Shown in pieces: positions 50,259 through 59,201 of a stretch of DNA of 64,000 nt. The notes under the pieces were generated by a model that was not told the DNA's origin, did no database searches, and was given only the letters and a program-made list of their open reading frames with translations. The position numbers and the translations under genes were made by a program. This DNA is from UBA2965 sp036526135 (GTDB lineage Bacteria > Pseudomonadota > Gammaproteobacteria > Pseudomonadales > Azotimanducaceae), in assembly GCA_036526135.1 (NCBI GenBank), contig DATCZA010000046.1, forward strand, positions 164,363 through 228,362. The letters are read 5' to 3'. Each line of letters begins with the position of its first letter. Positions within the stretch are counted from its first letter, which is position 1.

Positions 50259-51548
50259 CTAGTAAGCGGACGCCCCTGGCAGATAACGCTCCCGGTCGCG
50301 GACGTCGAATTTCAGGTTGAGGTGCTCGAGGCCCCGCAGGAAGCTGCTGGGGACGTGCAGGAATCGGTCGCCCGGATCCGCCAGGCGGATGTTGTCCAGC
50401 CGGTGCAGCAGGATGGTGAATGCCGAGAACATCTCCTGCCTGGCCAGGGCCGCGCCGGGGCAGTGGTGCGGACCGGAGCCGAACGCCAGATGGGCGCCCG
50501 CTTTCTGACGCTCGATGTCGAAGACCTCGGAATCCTGGAAAACGTCCTCGTCACGATTCGCTGAAGCGTAACCGATGGCCACCATGGATCCTTTGGGAAT
50601 AAACGCCCCGCCAAGATCGGTATCCTGGGTGGTGATCCGCCACAGATGGAGCACGGGTGTCTCAAAGCGCAGCGACTCTTCGAGGAAGTTGCGGATAAGC
50701 TTCTGGTCGTCCCGCATCTTCTCCATCAGCCCCGGCCGCTGAAGCAGAAGCATCATGGCGGACCCGATGGCGTTGGTGGTGGTCTCGTTGCCGCCCGTCA
50801 GGAGCTGATCGAGCAGATCCTGGAGCTCGAACATGTCCAGCGGACGCTCGGGACCACCGGGCTCGTCGACAACCTTGGCCTGCACGAGATCGGTGATGAT
50901 GTCGTCGCGAGGCTCGGCGCGGCGCGCCTCCATGACCTCGGCAAAGAACTTCTGGGCCTCGACCACCAGCTGCCCGCACTTCAGCGCAGCCGCCTCGTCC
51001 ACGAACCCACCGCCAGGTGCGAGCATGGCGTCGGACCATTCCTTGAGGCGCCAGATCTTGTCACGGGGAACGCCGAGCTGGTCGGCGATCACCGTGCAGG
51101 GCAGCGGGATGGCGAATTCCCAGACCAGATCCACCTCCCCCTTGTCGATGAACTGATCGATGAGATCGTTGACCACGGTCTCCACGTATCCCGTCATCTT
51201 GCGGATCCGGCTGACGGTGAAGGCGTGGTTGATCAGCTTGCGATACTTCGAATGCACCGGCGGATCCGTCCGCTGCAGCGTGGACACGCGCCGCCAGCCA
51301 TGCTCGCTTTTGTACTCTTCGGCGATGTTCCGCTCCGCGCCGCGGTGGCCGCCGTGCTCGAAAATGTTGTTCGAAAAGATCTCGGGGTGCTTCTTCACGT
51401 GGCGGACGTCTTCGTAGCGGCTGACGTACCACGCGCCGAGCTCTTCCATGAAGTAGACGGGCTGCTCGTGCCTTATCGCGTTGAAATAGGGAAACGGACA
51501 CTCTCGCGTCTCGTCCTCCATCAGGTTGTAACTCGCCGGGTCTGACAT
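50259..51548 (-). CDS. Cytochrome P450
   Basis: A 429-residue soluble bacterial P450. LDQLLTGGNETTTNAIGS is the oxygen-binding helix, LEESLRFETPVLHLWR the ExxR, and AFGSGPHHCPGAALAR the haem loop with Cys363. It looks like a CYP107/CYP142-type bacterial P450 and not CYP153, unlike the gene at 8212. Start at 51548 (MSDPASYNL) has a GGGAGAG site. It is divergent from the LLM gene at 51648. Redox partners are not in the window; the substrate is unknown. Confidence 0.88.
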   Translation of the reverse strand: MSDPASYNLMEDETRECPFPYFNAIRHEQPVYFMEELGAWYVSRYEDVRHVKKHPEIFSNNIFEHGGHRGAERNIAEEYKSEHGWRRVSTLQRTDPPVHSKYRKLINHAFTVSRIRKMTGYVETVVNDLIDQFIDKGEVDLVWEFAIPLPCTVIADQLGVPRDKIWRLKEWSDAMLAPGGGFVDEAAALKCGQLVVEAQKFFAEVMEARRAEPRDDIITDLVQAKVVDEPGGPERPLDMFELQDLLDQLLTGGNETTTNAIGSAMMLLLQRPGLMEKMRDDQKLIRNFLEESLRFETPVLHLWRITTQDTDLGGAFIPKGSMVAIGYASANRDEDVFQDSEVFDIERQKAGAHLAFGSGPHHCPGAALARQEMFSAFTILLHRLDNIRLADPGDRFLHVPSSFLRGLEHLNLKFDVRDRERYLPGASAY

Positions 51549-51647
51549 GCGCTCTCCCACCAAACACACATTCAACCGCTGAATCCTACCAGCAAAGCGG
51601 GCGGCGAACCCCTAGAATCTGTAGAACAGAACAGGGAGGCAACTGCT

Positions 51648-52511
51648 ATGAAGATCGGAGTGTTCGCAACCTTCATGTCGCCGCTGGGCACGGCGGAGAT
51701 GATCCAGGACTTCGGCCGTCGGGCCGAGGCGGCGGGTCTCGATTCCATCTGGATGGGGGAGCACGTGGTTCTGTTCGACGAGATGGAGTTTCCCTACCCG
51801 GGATCCCGGGACGGTCGCATCCCGGTTCCCGAGGGCGGCGGGCTGCTCGACACCGTCGCCACCTTCGGGCTGCTGGCGGGAAGCACTTCCCGGCTGCGCT
51901 TCGGCACTGGTATCTGCCTGGTCCCCCAGCGCAACCCCATCTACACCGCAAAGGAGTTCGCCACCCTGGACTGGCTGAGCGGCGGACGGATCGACTTTGG
52001 CATCGGGGTGGGATGGTGCAAGGAGGAGGTAATTGCCTGCGGGTACGGCTGGGAAGACCGGGGCGAGCGATGCGACGAGTTCCTCACGCTCATGCGCAAG
52101 CTGTGGAGCGAGCCGGTGGTCAGCTACTCCGGCAAGCATGTGAACGTGCAGGGATGTCGGATGGACCCCAAGCCGATCCAGAAACCACACATCCCCATCA
52201 TCGTCGGCGGCCACACCCCTCGCGCCATGCGCCGGGCCGCCGAGTTCGGCGCGGGCTGGTATGGTTTCGGGATCACCCCGGATCAGACATCTGCCGTGCT
52301 GACCGAGCTGGACGCGGCGCTGGGGGCAGCGGGCCGGTCACGGGACGGCTTCGAGATCATCATCACCCCGGCGTCGGAGGACGCCGACAGCATGGCCGCC
52401 TTTGCCGACCTGGGCGTCGATCGCCTGATTCTGCACCTGGGCTCACAGCGCCCGGAGAAGCTCGCCGCGCGGGTAGATCAGCTGGCGTCACTGGTCCAAG
52501 CGGCCGCCTGA
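51648..52511 (+). CDS. TIGR03619-like LLM-class F420-dependent oxidoreductase
   Basis: A 287-residue luciferase-like oxidoreductase. MKIGVFATFMSPLGTAEMI, WMGEHVVLFDEME, LRFGTGICLVPQRNPIYTAKEFATLDWLSGGR and IDFGIGVGWCKEE match the F420-type branch. GGHTPRAMRRAAEFGAGWYG follows. An AGGGAGG site sits 10 bp before the ATG. It is 85 bp from the SDR at 52597, so both may be co-transcribed. Third LLM protein of the window. Confidence 0.85.
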   Translation: MKIGVFATFMSPLGTAEMIQDFGRRAEAAGLDSIWMGEHVVLFDEMEFPYPGSRDGRIPVPEGGGLLDTVATFGLLAGSTSRLRFGTGICLVPQRNPIYTAKEFATLDWLSGGRIDFGIGVGWCKEEVIACGYGWEDRGERCDEFLTLMRKLWSEPVVSYSGKHVNVQGCRMDPKPIQKPHIPIIVGGHTPRAMRRAAEFGAGWYGFGITPDQTSAVLTELDAALGAAGRSRDGFEIIITPASEDADSMAAFADLGVDRLILHLGSQRPEKLAARVDQLASLVQAAA

Positions 52512-52596
52512 ACCGGCCGTGCCGGCCGGTGGTGAGCGCTCTCGTGGCACAATGGGGCCGCGGGGGGATCCTCAACCAGACTGGAGACATTTGCTC

Positions 52597-53478
52597 ATGG
52601 CACGCCTTGCAGGGAAAAACATCGTCGTCACCGGCTCGTCGAGGGGCTTAGGGCGCGCTTTCGCCATCGCCATGGCCGCGGAAGGAGCCAGCGTGGTCAT
52701 CAACGGCACCAATCGGGAGGCCCTGGCCGAGGTCGAGAAGACCATATCCTCCGCGGGCGGCAACGTTCTGGCGGTCCCCGGATCCGTCACCGAGGAGACC
52801 ACCTGCGCACAGCTGGTGTCCGGCTGCGTGGAAACCTTCGGGAGCATCGACGTCATGATCAACAACGCCGGCATCGTGCGCGACCGGACGCTCCTGAAGA
52901 TGACCGTCGAGGAGTGGGACGACGTGCTGGCCGTCAACCTTCGCGGCGCGTTTGCCTGCACCAAGCACGCGGCGCTCGCCATGCGCGAGGCCGGCGGTGG
53001 CCACATCGTCCAGGTCATCTCCGCGTCGGGCCTCTCCGGCGGGTTCGGTCAGGGCAACTACGCCGCGGCCAAGGCGGGCATGATGGGCCTGCTGCGCACG
53101 GCCGTGCTGGAGCTCTCCCGCTTCAACATCCGCAACAACGCGCTGTGGCCGGTGGCGGAGACCGACATGACCCAGGTGGTGTTCGAGCGCGCGGCCGCCA
53201 TGTCCCGCGAGCAGGGCGCCGAGCCCCCCACACCGGCGGAGATGGGCTTCGGCAAGCCTGAGGAAGTCGCCCAGGGGCTCGTGTGGCTGGTCAGCGACGG
53301 GGCCGCCCATTTCGACGGCCAGTGCATGTCGTTCAACGGCCGCAAGACGGCCATCTGGCGCCACCCGGCGGAGGAGCACGTGTCGTTTCACGACGAGCCC
53401 TGGAGCTTCGACGAGCTCAACGACTACTACCGGGACGTCAAACCGCTACCCATCTACCGACCGGTGCGCGCCGAGTAG
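52597..53478 (+). CDS. SDR-family oxidoreductase (long C-terminal extension)
   Basis: A 293-residue short-chain dehydrogenase. VVTGSSRGLGRAFAIAMA is the nucleotide motif, NNAGIVRDRTLLKMT follows, and the catalytic site is ISASGLSGGFGQGNYAAAKAGM (Ser, Tyr, Lys). The C-terminal 60 residues, including IWRHPAEEHVSFHDEPW, extend the core, as in peroxisomal-type hydroxyacyl dehydrogenases of MFE-2. It would act on a hydroxyacyl-CoA or ketone. Start at 52597 (MARLAGKN). Confidence 0.87.
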   Translation: MARLAGKNIVVTGSSRGLGRAFAIAMAAEGASVVINGTNREALAEVEKTISSAGGNVLAVPGSVTEETTCAQLVSGCVETFGSIDVMINNAGIVRDRTLLKMTVEEWDDVLAVNLRGAFACTKHAALAMREAGGGHIVQVISASGLSGGFGQGNYAAAKAGMMGLLRTAVLELSRFNIRNNALWPVAETDMTQVVFERAAAMSREQGAEPPTPAEMGFGKPEEVAQGLVWLVSDGAAHFDGQCMSFNGRKTAIWRHPAEEHVSFHDEPWSFDELNDYYRDVKPLPIYRPVRAE

Positions 53479-53487
53479 GCGGATCGC

Positions 53488-54102
53488 TCAGCGGCCCCGG
53501 GCGCCCCGCGCCTGCAGCCCGAAGCCAATGCACCCGAGCACCAGGGCGAGCAGCAGACGCGGATCGCCCAGGTGCCACCAGGGGTCCAGCGGGTAGGCGA
53601 TGGTCTTCTCCATGGCGGCGATCTTGAATTCGTGGATGTCCAGGCGACTGGTTCGAACCACCTGATCCATGAGATCCCGGCGGCTGCGATAGCGCACGAG
53701 CCCGCCGTTGCTCCAGCGCTCCGCGCCGTCGATTCCCCATAGATCCAACGCGGGGGCCGCCGCGTTACCGTAGAGGATCGGGTGCGCTGCGCTGCGGATG
53801 GCAGCTCCAAGAAACGGAGCCGTGTACCGGGCCAGGACGTCGGCGGCGGTTTCATCCGGCGAAACCCCCTCCATAGCAAGCGGGCGATCGCGCAGATCGA
53901 CGACGTTGATCATGACGAAGTCGTCACCCGTGTCCGACTCCATGAACGCGCGCCACAAGGCAAGCCGCTCGTCGTTCCCGCCCGCTTCCCGGAGCGCGGC
54001 CAGGTAGGTTTCGATCTCCGCCTCGCTGAGCGGGCCCTGGAACGACGTGTACCAGTAGACGAACACCCCATAGATTCCCAGCAGGAGAGCCCACGCCTTC
54101 AC
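53488..54102 (-). CDS. Hypothetical membrane-anchored protein
   Basis: A 204-residue protein of unknown function. An N-terminal hydrophobic segment (VKAWALLLGIYGVFVYWYTSF) and a C-terminal one (LLLALVLGCIGFGLQARG) flank a domain containing ESDTGDDFVMINVVDLRD and SRRDLMDQVVRTSRLDIHEFKIAAMEK, which resembles DUF1330-like dimeric barrels. The GTG start at 54102 has GAGG upstream. It follows the MFS gene (25 bp) in the same operon. No catalytic motif is seen. Confidence 0.6.
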   Translation of the reverse strand: MKAWALLLGIYGVFVYWYTSFQGPLSEAEIETYLAALREAGGNDERLALWRAFMESDTGDDFVMINVVDLRDRPLAMEGVSPDETAADVLARYTAPFLGAAIRSAAHPILYGNAAAPALDLWGIDGAERWSNGGLVRYRSRRDLMDQVVRTSRLDIHEFKIAAMEKTIAYPLDPWWHLGDPRLLLALVLGCIGFGLQARGARGR

Positions 54103-54127
54103 TTTCGATGCCTCGTTTTGATCAGGG

Positions 54128-55465
54128 TCACCCCTCCCGGGCCGCCTGCTCCTCCGCTTCGGCGAGGCTGACGGCGTAGGCGCGCCGGCCCAGCCAGAGC
54201 GAGAGCCCGGCAATGGCCCCGAACAGGCTGGTCAGCGTGATCAGCGAGTAGCGCACGCCCTCCGCCTCGGGGAAGACGTACTCGTTGAATGCCCCCGCCA
54301 CCGGGGGGCCCAGCATCATGCCCACGGACACCGTCAGCATGTAGAGCGCCGCCACCTGGGCACGCATGTTGGGCGGCGTGATCACGGGAAGAGAACCGGC
54401 GGCGATGCCGAACGGGGAGTTGATGAAGATCATTGCCGGCACGTACAGCACGAAGGCCCACATCGGCGAGGGCACGAACTGAATCAGCAGAATCGTCGGC
54501 ACCGAAATAAGCCCGCCGATCATGCCGGCCGTAATGTTGGCGTCGCCCCGGCCCCGCTCGCCCAGCCTGCGGGCGAGCAAGGCGATGAGGATGGGGCCCA
54601 GGGGGCCCGCCAGAAAGAATATCCACCCGAACACCTGGGACGCATCCGCGGCGTCGTAACCGTGAACGCGAACGAAGAACGAGACCGTCCAGAACACGAA
54701 CGCGTAGCCCATCAGCGCGAACGACAGGAACCCGATGTGATGACACGCGAGCGTGCGAGCATTGCGCCGGTAGAAGGCGACGATCTCGGCAAAGGTCGCT
54801 TCCTGCTGGGTCCCGGTGCCTCCCGCCGAACGGCGCACCGGCTCCCTGAGCAGCAGCAACAGCAAAGCCAGGATCATGCCCGGCGCCCCCACGTAAACGA
54901 ACGTCTGCTGCCAAGGGCGCAGCTCTCCGACCAAAGGGAGCACCATGGGCTCCGCCTGCTCGACGATGTTCAGGACCACGCCGCCGATGATGAAGGCAAT
55001 CCCCGATCCCATGATCGCCCCTGTCTGAAAGATGCTGAGCGCCAGGGGAATCTGATCCCGCGGAAAGTAGTCGCCGACCATCGAGGTGGTGGCCGGAGTG
55101 AGTGTCGCCTCGCCGATGCCCACCCCGATGCGGGCCAGGAACACGTTCCAGTAGCTGCGCGACAGCCCGCAGGCAATGGTCATCAGGGACCAAAGAAAGA
55201 TGCCGGCCGCGATGATGTGCTTGCGGCTCTTGCGGTCGGCCAGCCAGGCGATGGGGAGCGCGGCAACCGCGTAGAAGAGCGCGAAAACGCCGTACAGCCA
55301 ACCGATCTGGGCGTCTCCCACGCCCAGGTCCGCCTTCATGGGATCCACCACGATGGCGACCACCTGCCGGTCGATGAAGGCAATGAGCGCGGCGACCACC
55401 AGAACGGCCAGCACGAACCACGCGTAGGCCCGGTTCGGATACGGCAGAGAACGCGCGGCGGCCAA
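54128..55465 (-). CDS. MFS transporter (spinster-like)
   Basis: A 445-residue 12-helix Major Facilitator. AYAWFVLAVLVVAALIAFIDRQVVAIV is helix 1, ALPIAWLADRKSRKHI the A-motif, and ARIGVGIGEATLTPATTSMVGDYFP the helix 5 region. It is similar in layout to the gene at 36956. TTG at 55465 is the best start; a CTG overlapping the SDR stop would add 12 residues. It follows the SDR gene by about 30 bp. Substrate unknown. Confidence 0.82.
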   Translation of the reverse strand: MAAARSLPYPNRAYAWFVLAVLVVAALIAFIDRQVVAIVVDPMKADLGVGDAQIGWLYGVFALFYAVAALPIAWLADRKSRKHIIAAGIFLWSLMTIACGLSRSYWNVFLARIGVGIGEATLTPATTSMVGDYFPRDQIPLALSIFQTGAIMGSGIAFIIGGVVLNIVEQAEPMVLPLVGELRPWQQTFVYVGAPGMILALLLLLLREPVRRSAGGTGTQQEATFAEIVAFYRRNARTLACHHIGFLSFALMGYAFVFWTVSFFVRVHGYDAADASQVFGWIFFLAGPLGPILIALLARRLGERGRGDANITAGMIGGLISVPTILLIQFVPSPMWAFVLYVPAMIFINSPFGIAAGSLPVITPPNMRAQVAALYMLTVSVGMMLGPPVAGAFNEYVFPEAEGVRYSLITLTSLFGAIAGLSLWLGRRAYAVSLAEAEEQAAREG

Positions 55466-55497
55466 TGCGCCGCGTTCCCCGGCTCCCGAGGGCGTGC

Positions 55498-56274
55498 TCA
55501 GAGCGCGGTGCCCCCATGCACTTCCATGAGCGCACCGGTGATGCCGCCGCCCAGGTCGGAGGCCAGCAGAAGGGCCACCGCCGCGACTTCCTCCACGGTA
55601 TTGATCCGCTTGATGGCCGCCTCCTGGGCGTAGCCGTCGATGTACTGCTCGTAGGTCATGCCGAGGGACTTGGCGGCTTCGGCACCGGTGATGGTCATCA
55701 GGTCGGTTTCCACAGCGCCCGGCAGGATGGCGTTGGAGGTGATCCCGTCGGGACCGTTCTCGTAGGCCACCACCTTGGTGAGCGCGTTGATGGCGTGCTT
55801 GTTGACGATGTAGTGGCCCACCGTCGTCTTGTTGATGAGCAGCCCCTCCACGGAGGAGATGTTGATGATCCGGCCCCACTTGCGGGACAGCATGTCGGGC
55901 AGCGCCCGTCGCGTGCCCCAGAAAGTCGCGTTGAGCATCCAGTCCAGCGCTTCGTTCCACGCCTCGTCGCTGAGCTCGGAAATCGGTGCAAAGCCGGATG
56001 AGCCGCCGGCGTTGTTCACCAGAATGTCGATCTTGCCGTAGCGCTCGATGGTGCCGTCCACGAAGGCTTCCACATCGGCCTGAACGCGAACGTCGCCGGC
56101 GATGAAGTGCGCGGCGTCTCCGACTCCCATCTCCTCCAGGGCACGCTGGCCCTTTTCGGGCGTTCGCCCATTCACGACGACATTCGCCCCCTCGGCCAGA
56201 AAGGCCTCCGCGATGCCGCGGCCGATGCCCCTCGTCCCGCCAGTGATGGCGGCCACTTTGCCTTCCAGTTTCAT
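55498..56274 (-). CDS. SDR-family oxidoreductase
   Basis: A 258-residue short-chain dehydrogenase. VAAITGGTRGIGRGIAEAFL binds the nucleotide, VNNAGGSSGF follows, and NISSVEGLLIN...YIVNKHAIN carries Ser, Tyr and Lys. The layout is FabG-like. It heads the - strand operon with the MFS and the hypothetical gene. The GST gene lies 64 bp further upstream on the same strand and may belong too. Confidence 0.88.
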   Translation of the reverse strand: MKLEGKVAAITGGTRGIGRGIAEAFLAEGANVVVNGRTPEKGQRALEEMGVGDAAHFIAGDVRVQADVEAFVDGTIERYGKIDILVNNAGGSSGFAPISELSDEAWNEALDWMLNATFWGTRRALPDMLSRKWGRIINISSVEGLLINKTTVGHYIVNKHAINALTKVVAYENGPDGITSNAILPGAVETDLMTITGAEAAKSLGMTYEQYIDGYAQEAAIKRINTVEEVAAVALLLASDLGGGITGALMEVHGGTAL

Positions 56275-56338
56275 CCGTCGGTTTCCTCCCGTCGTTTGAC
56301 CATACCCCTCTGGCCGCCGCTAGGGCGACGCGCTGAGA

Positions 56339-56950
56339 TCAGCTCTCCTGGAAGCTGGGTCGCGATCCCACCTCTGCCAGATATCGCTCGATGTTCGGCA
56401 GATCAAAAGGCAGGTCCAGCTTGACCATCTGGGCAAACTGCAGCACCACCGCAAAGGTGATGTCGGCGATGCTGAACGTCTCGCCGGCCAGGAACCGGGA
56501 AGTGCCGAGCGCGGTGTCGAAGCGCCCGAGCGCATCTGCGGCGTTGCCCAGCGCGATGGCGCCCCATTCCTTGGAGACCTTCTCACGGTCCTTGAAGAAG
56601 CCGGTCAGGTTTCGGAACGCGCCGGTTGCCTGAAGCATGAAGTTGATCTCGGCCCGGCGGTTCCACATCTCGATGATCGCCATCTCCAGAGGCTCCCGGC
56701 CGAACAGCGAGGGCTCCGGATGCAACCCCTCGAAGTAGCGACAGATGGCAACGGATTCCGCCAGGCAGGTGCCGTCATCCAGCTCCAGCACGGGAACCCG
56801 GCCGAAGGGGTTGAGCTTGCGGTAGGCGTCGCTGAGATTTTCGCCCCCCCGGATGTCCACCCTCACCGTGGGCGGCGCTTCGATGCCCTTCTCTTTCAGG
56901 AAAACGTGGACCCGGCGCGCATTTGGCGATGGCGACTCGTGCAGCCTCAT
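56339..56950 (-). CDS. Glutathione S-transferase family protein
   Basis: A 203-residue GST. The thioredoxin-like N-terminal domain has LHESPSPNARRVHVFLKEKGIE, with Ser-Pro-Asn in the active loop, and VPVLELDDGTCLAESVAICRYFE, which binds the glutathione gamma-glutamyl group. The alpha-helical C-terminal domain has FLAGETFSIADITFAV. It may detoxify electrophiles or isomerise a catabolic intermediate. ATG 56950 gives the family start. Confidence 0.88.
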   Translation of the reverse strand: MRLHESPSPNARRVHVFLKEKGIEAPPTVRVDIRGGENLSDAYRKLNPFGRVPVLELDDGTCLAESVAICRYFEGLHPEPSLFGREPLEMAIIEMWNRRAEINFMLQATGAFRNLTGFFKDREKVSKEWGAIALGNAADALGRFDTALGTSRFLAGETFSIADITFAVVLQFAQMVKLDLPFDLPNIERYLAEVGSRPSFQES

Positions 56951-57029
56951 CAGAACTCTCCCCGCTTCAGCGATGCGGACAATTGTACGCGATGTGCAAT
57001 ACCATGATTCGCTTCCGAGGACAAAGCAT

Positions 57030-57998
57030 ATGGCCCAGACAGTCACGCTCACCCGGCGCTGGCCTGCGCAGGTGGAGGCCCATCTCCAGTCGCTTTACGA
57101 CCTCTCGGTAGACACTACCGACCGACCGCGCACCCGCGACGAGCTGGCTGCCGCGCTTGCTAGCGCGGACGCGCTCTGCCCCACCGTGACGGACCGGATC
57201 GATGCCGACCTGCTGGGCTCAGCTGAGGTGCGAACGAGAATCATCGCGAGCTTCGGCGTCGGTCACGAGCACATAGACCTGGATGCCGCCCGGGCCCGGG
57301 GGATCGTGGTCACCAACACGCCCGGAGTGCTGACCGACTGCACGGCCGATCTCACCCTGGCGCTGCTGCTCGGTATCGCCCGCCGTATCGGCGAGGGCGA
57401 ACGGGAGGTTCGAGGCGGGTCCTGGACGGGCTGGCGTCCGACACACATGATGGGCACGCGGGTGACGGGCAAGACCCTGGGCATCGTCGGGCTCGGCAGA
57501 ATCGGCGTAGCCGTGGCCCGGCGCGCCCGGCTGGGTTTCGGGATGCGCGTGCTCTTCCACAACCCGACGCCGCCACCACCGGAACGAATCGCGGCTGCCG
57601 GCGCCGAGCCATGCTCCACCCTTGTCGAGTTGCTGCAACGCTCCGACTTCGTGTCGCTGCACTGCCCAGCCACCGCCGACACCCACCATCTGATCAACGC
57701 TGAGCGGCTTGCACAGATGCCGGCCCACGCCTATCTCATCAACACGGCCCGAGGCACGGTGGTGGATTCCGAAGCCCTGGCGACGGCGCTGCGCGAGCGC
57801 CGAATCCGCGGCGCCGGGCTCGACGTCTACGAGGGCGAACCGGACGTGCCCGCCGGCCTGCTCGAGCTCGACAACGTCATCCTGCTGCCGCATCTGGGCA
57901 GCGCCACCGAGGAGACGCGCACCGCCATGGGCATGCGGGTCGCCGAAAATCTGGCCGCGTTCTTCGCAGGGAGCGAGCCTCCGGATCGGCTTGTCTGA
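57030..57998 (+). CDS. D-2-hydroxyacid dehydrogenase (glyoxylate/hydroxypyruvate reductase-like)
   Basis: A 322-residue NAD(P)-dependent D-2-hydroxyacid dehydrogenase. IASFGVGHEHIDLDAARARGI and VTNTPGVLTDCTADLTLAL are the substrate part. GLGRIGVAVARRA is the Rossmann motif, and the catalytic residues are in LINTARGTVVDSEALATAL (Arg), DVYEGEP (Glu) and LLPHLGSATEETR (His). It reduces a 2-oxoacid such as glyoxylate or hydroxypyruvate. ATG 57030 starts the family sequence. It is divergent from the GST gene by about 80 bp and is the first of a run of + strand genes to 62334. Confidence 0.87.
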   Translation: MAQTVTLTRRWPAQVEAHLQSLYDLSVDTTDRPRTRDELAAALASADALCPTVTDRIDADLLGSAEVRTRIIASFGVGHEHIDLDAARARGIVVTNTPGVLTDCTADLTLALLLGIARRIGEGEREVRGGSWTGWRPTHMMGTRVTGKTLGIVGLGRIGVAVARRARLGFGMRVLFHNPTPPPPERIAAAGAEPCSTLVELLQRSDFVSLHCPATADTHHLINAERLAQMPAHAYLINTARGTVVDSEALATALRERRIRGAGLDVYEGEPDVPAGLLELDNVILLPHLGSATEETRTAMGMRVAENLAAFFAGSEPPDRLV

Positions 57999-58039
57999 TA
58001 AACTTTCGCGCTTCGCACAGGCAACGTGTTGGGGGAACC

Positions 58040-58453
58040 ATGACGTCATCAGCGGACGACATCGCCGCCATTGAGAAGCTCCAGGCCGACTGGAACGCGG
58101 CCGTCGAGGCCGGCAGCGTCGACGGTTACGCCGCCGTGCTGGACGACGACATCGAGCTGCTGCCCACCGATGCGGAAACCATCAGGGGCATCGGCAACTA
58201 CCGGGCCATGCTCGACGGGGTGTTCACCACCGACGACTTCCGCATCGAGATCGCGGTCCCCGCCACCATCGAGGTGGACGGCGACATGGCCTGGTCCCGC
58301 TACGACTACGTCATTCACCGCACGGCCAAGGACGGCAGCGGGACGTTCAGCAGCTATCGGAAGTTCCTGGACGTAATGCGACGCCAGGACGACGGCACCT
58401 GGCGGGTGTACAAACATATCTGGAACTACAACGATCCCGATGTAGTACCCTAG
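58040..58453 (+). CDS. SnoaL/DUF4440-type NTF2-like protein
   Basis: A 137-residue single-domain protein of the NTF2 fold. IAAIEKLQADWNAAVEAGSVDGYAAVLDDDIELLP and DGTWRVYKHIWNYNDP are the usual DUF4440 start and end. These proteins bind small molecules; some isomerise or hydrolyse. The role here is unknown. It lies between the hydroxyacid dehydrogenase and SDR genes with short gaps (41 and 27 bp). Confidence 0.85.
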   Translation: MTSSADDIAAIEKLQADWNAAVEAGSVDGYAAVLDDDIELLPTDAETIRGIGNYRAMLDGVFTTDDFRIEIAVPATIEVDGDMAWSRYDYVIHRTAKDGSGTFSSYRKFLDVMRRQDDGTWRVYKHIWNYNDPDVVP

Positions 58454-58480
58454 GGAAATTCGAAGAGGGAGGACTCAAAT

Positions 58481-59170
58481 ATGTCGAGAGTACTGATAAG
58501 CGGCGCGAGCCGGGGAATTGGACTGGAGCTGGTGAAGCAGTACGCGGCGGCCGGCGACGAGGTGATCGCGTGCGTGCGGGACACGGGCAATGCCGCCCTG
58601 CTTGACGAGGTTGCCAGCGGCGCGGACAACGTCACCGTTCAGCAGATGGACGCCGGCGACCCGGCCTCCATCGAAGCGGCGGCTGCTGCCATCGGCGATG
58701 CCCCCATCGACATCCTGATCAACAACGCCGGCGCCGTGGGCGGACAGCACCAGTCCCTCGACGACGTCGACATCGCGGAGTGGCATCGAACCCTGGACAT
58801 CAACACCATCGGGCCGCTGCTCATCTCCCGGGCGTTCAAGAGCAACCTGGCAGCTTCCGGCGACGGCAGGCTGATGATCGTCACGAGCCAGCTCGCGGCC
58901 TCCACGTGGCCCATGGGCGGGATGTACATCTACTCCACGACCAAGGCCGGGGTGAGCAAGGTTGGTCAGATTCTGGCGCTGGACTGGAAGGAAGAACCCA
59001 TCACCGTGGGTCTCATGCATCCAGGCTGGGTGCAGACCGACATGGGCGGTGCCCACGCCGAGATCACCGCCGAGGAGAGCGCATCGGGCATCCGCAGCGT
59101 GATCGCCGGCATGACCAAGGCAGACTCGGGCAGCTTCTACAAGTGGAACGGCGAGATCCATCCCTGGTAG
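58481..59170 (+). CDS. SDR-family oxidoreductase (C-factor-like)
   Basis: A 229-residue short-chain dehydrogenase. VLISGASRGIGLELVKQYA binds the nucleotide. ILINNAGAVGG follows, and MIVTSQLAASTWPMGGMYIYSTTKAGV carries the Ser, Tyr and Lys. It lacks an N-terminal extension and resembles C-factor/sniffer-type enzymes. It follows the SnoaL gene by 27 bp and precedes the CoA ligase by 31 bp. Substrate unknown. Confidence 0.87.
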   Translation: MSRVLISGASRGIGLELVKQYAAAGDEVIACVRDTGNAALLDEVASGADNVTVQQMDAGDPASIEAAAAAIGDAPIDILINNAGAVGGQHQSLDDVDIAEWHRTLDINTIGPLLISRAFKSNLAASGDGRLMIVTSQLAASTWPMGGMYIYSTTKAGVSKVGQILALDWKEEPITVGLMHPGWVQTDMGGAHAEITAEESASGIRSVIAGMTKADSGSFYKWNGEIHPW

Positions 59171-59201
59171 CAGGTTTCCTGGCACCCGTGAAGGTGTCGG
59201 C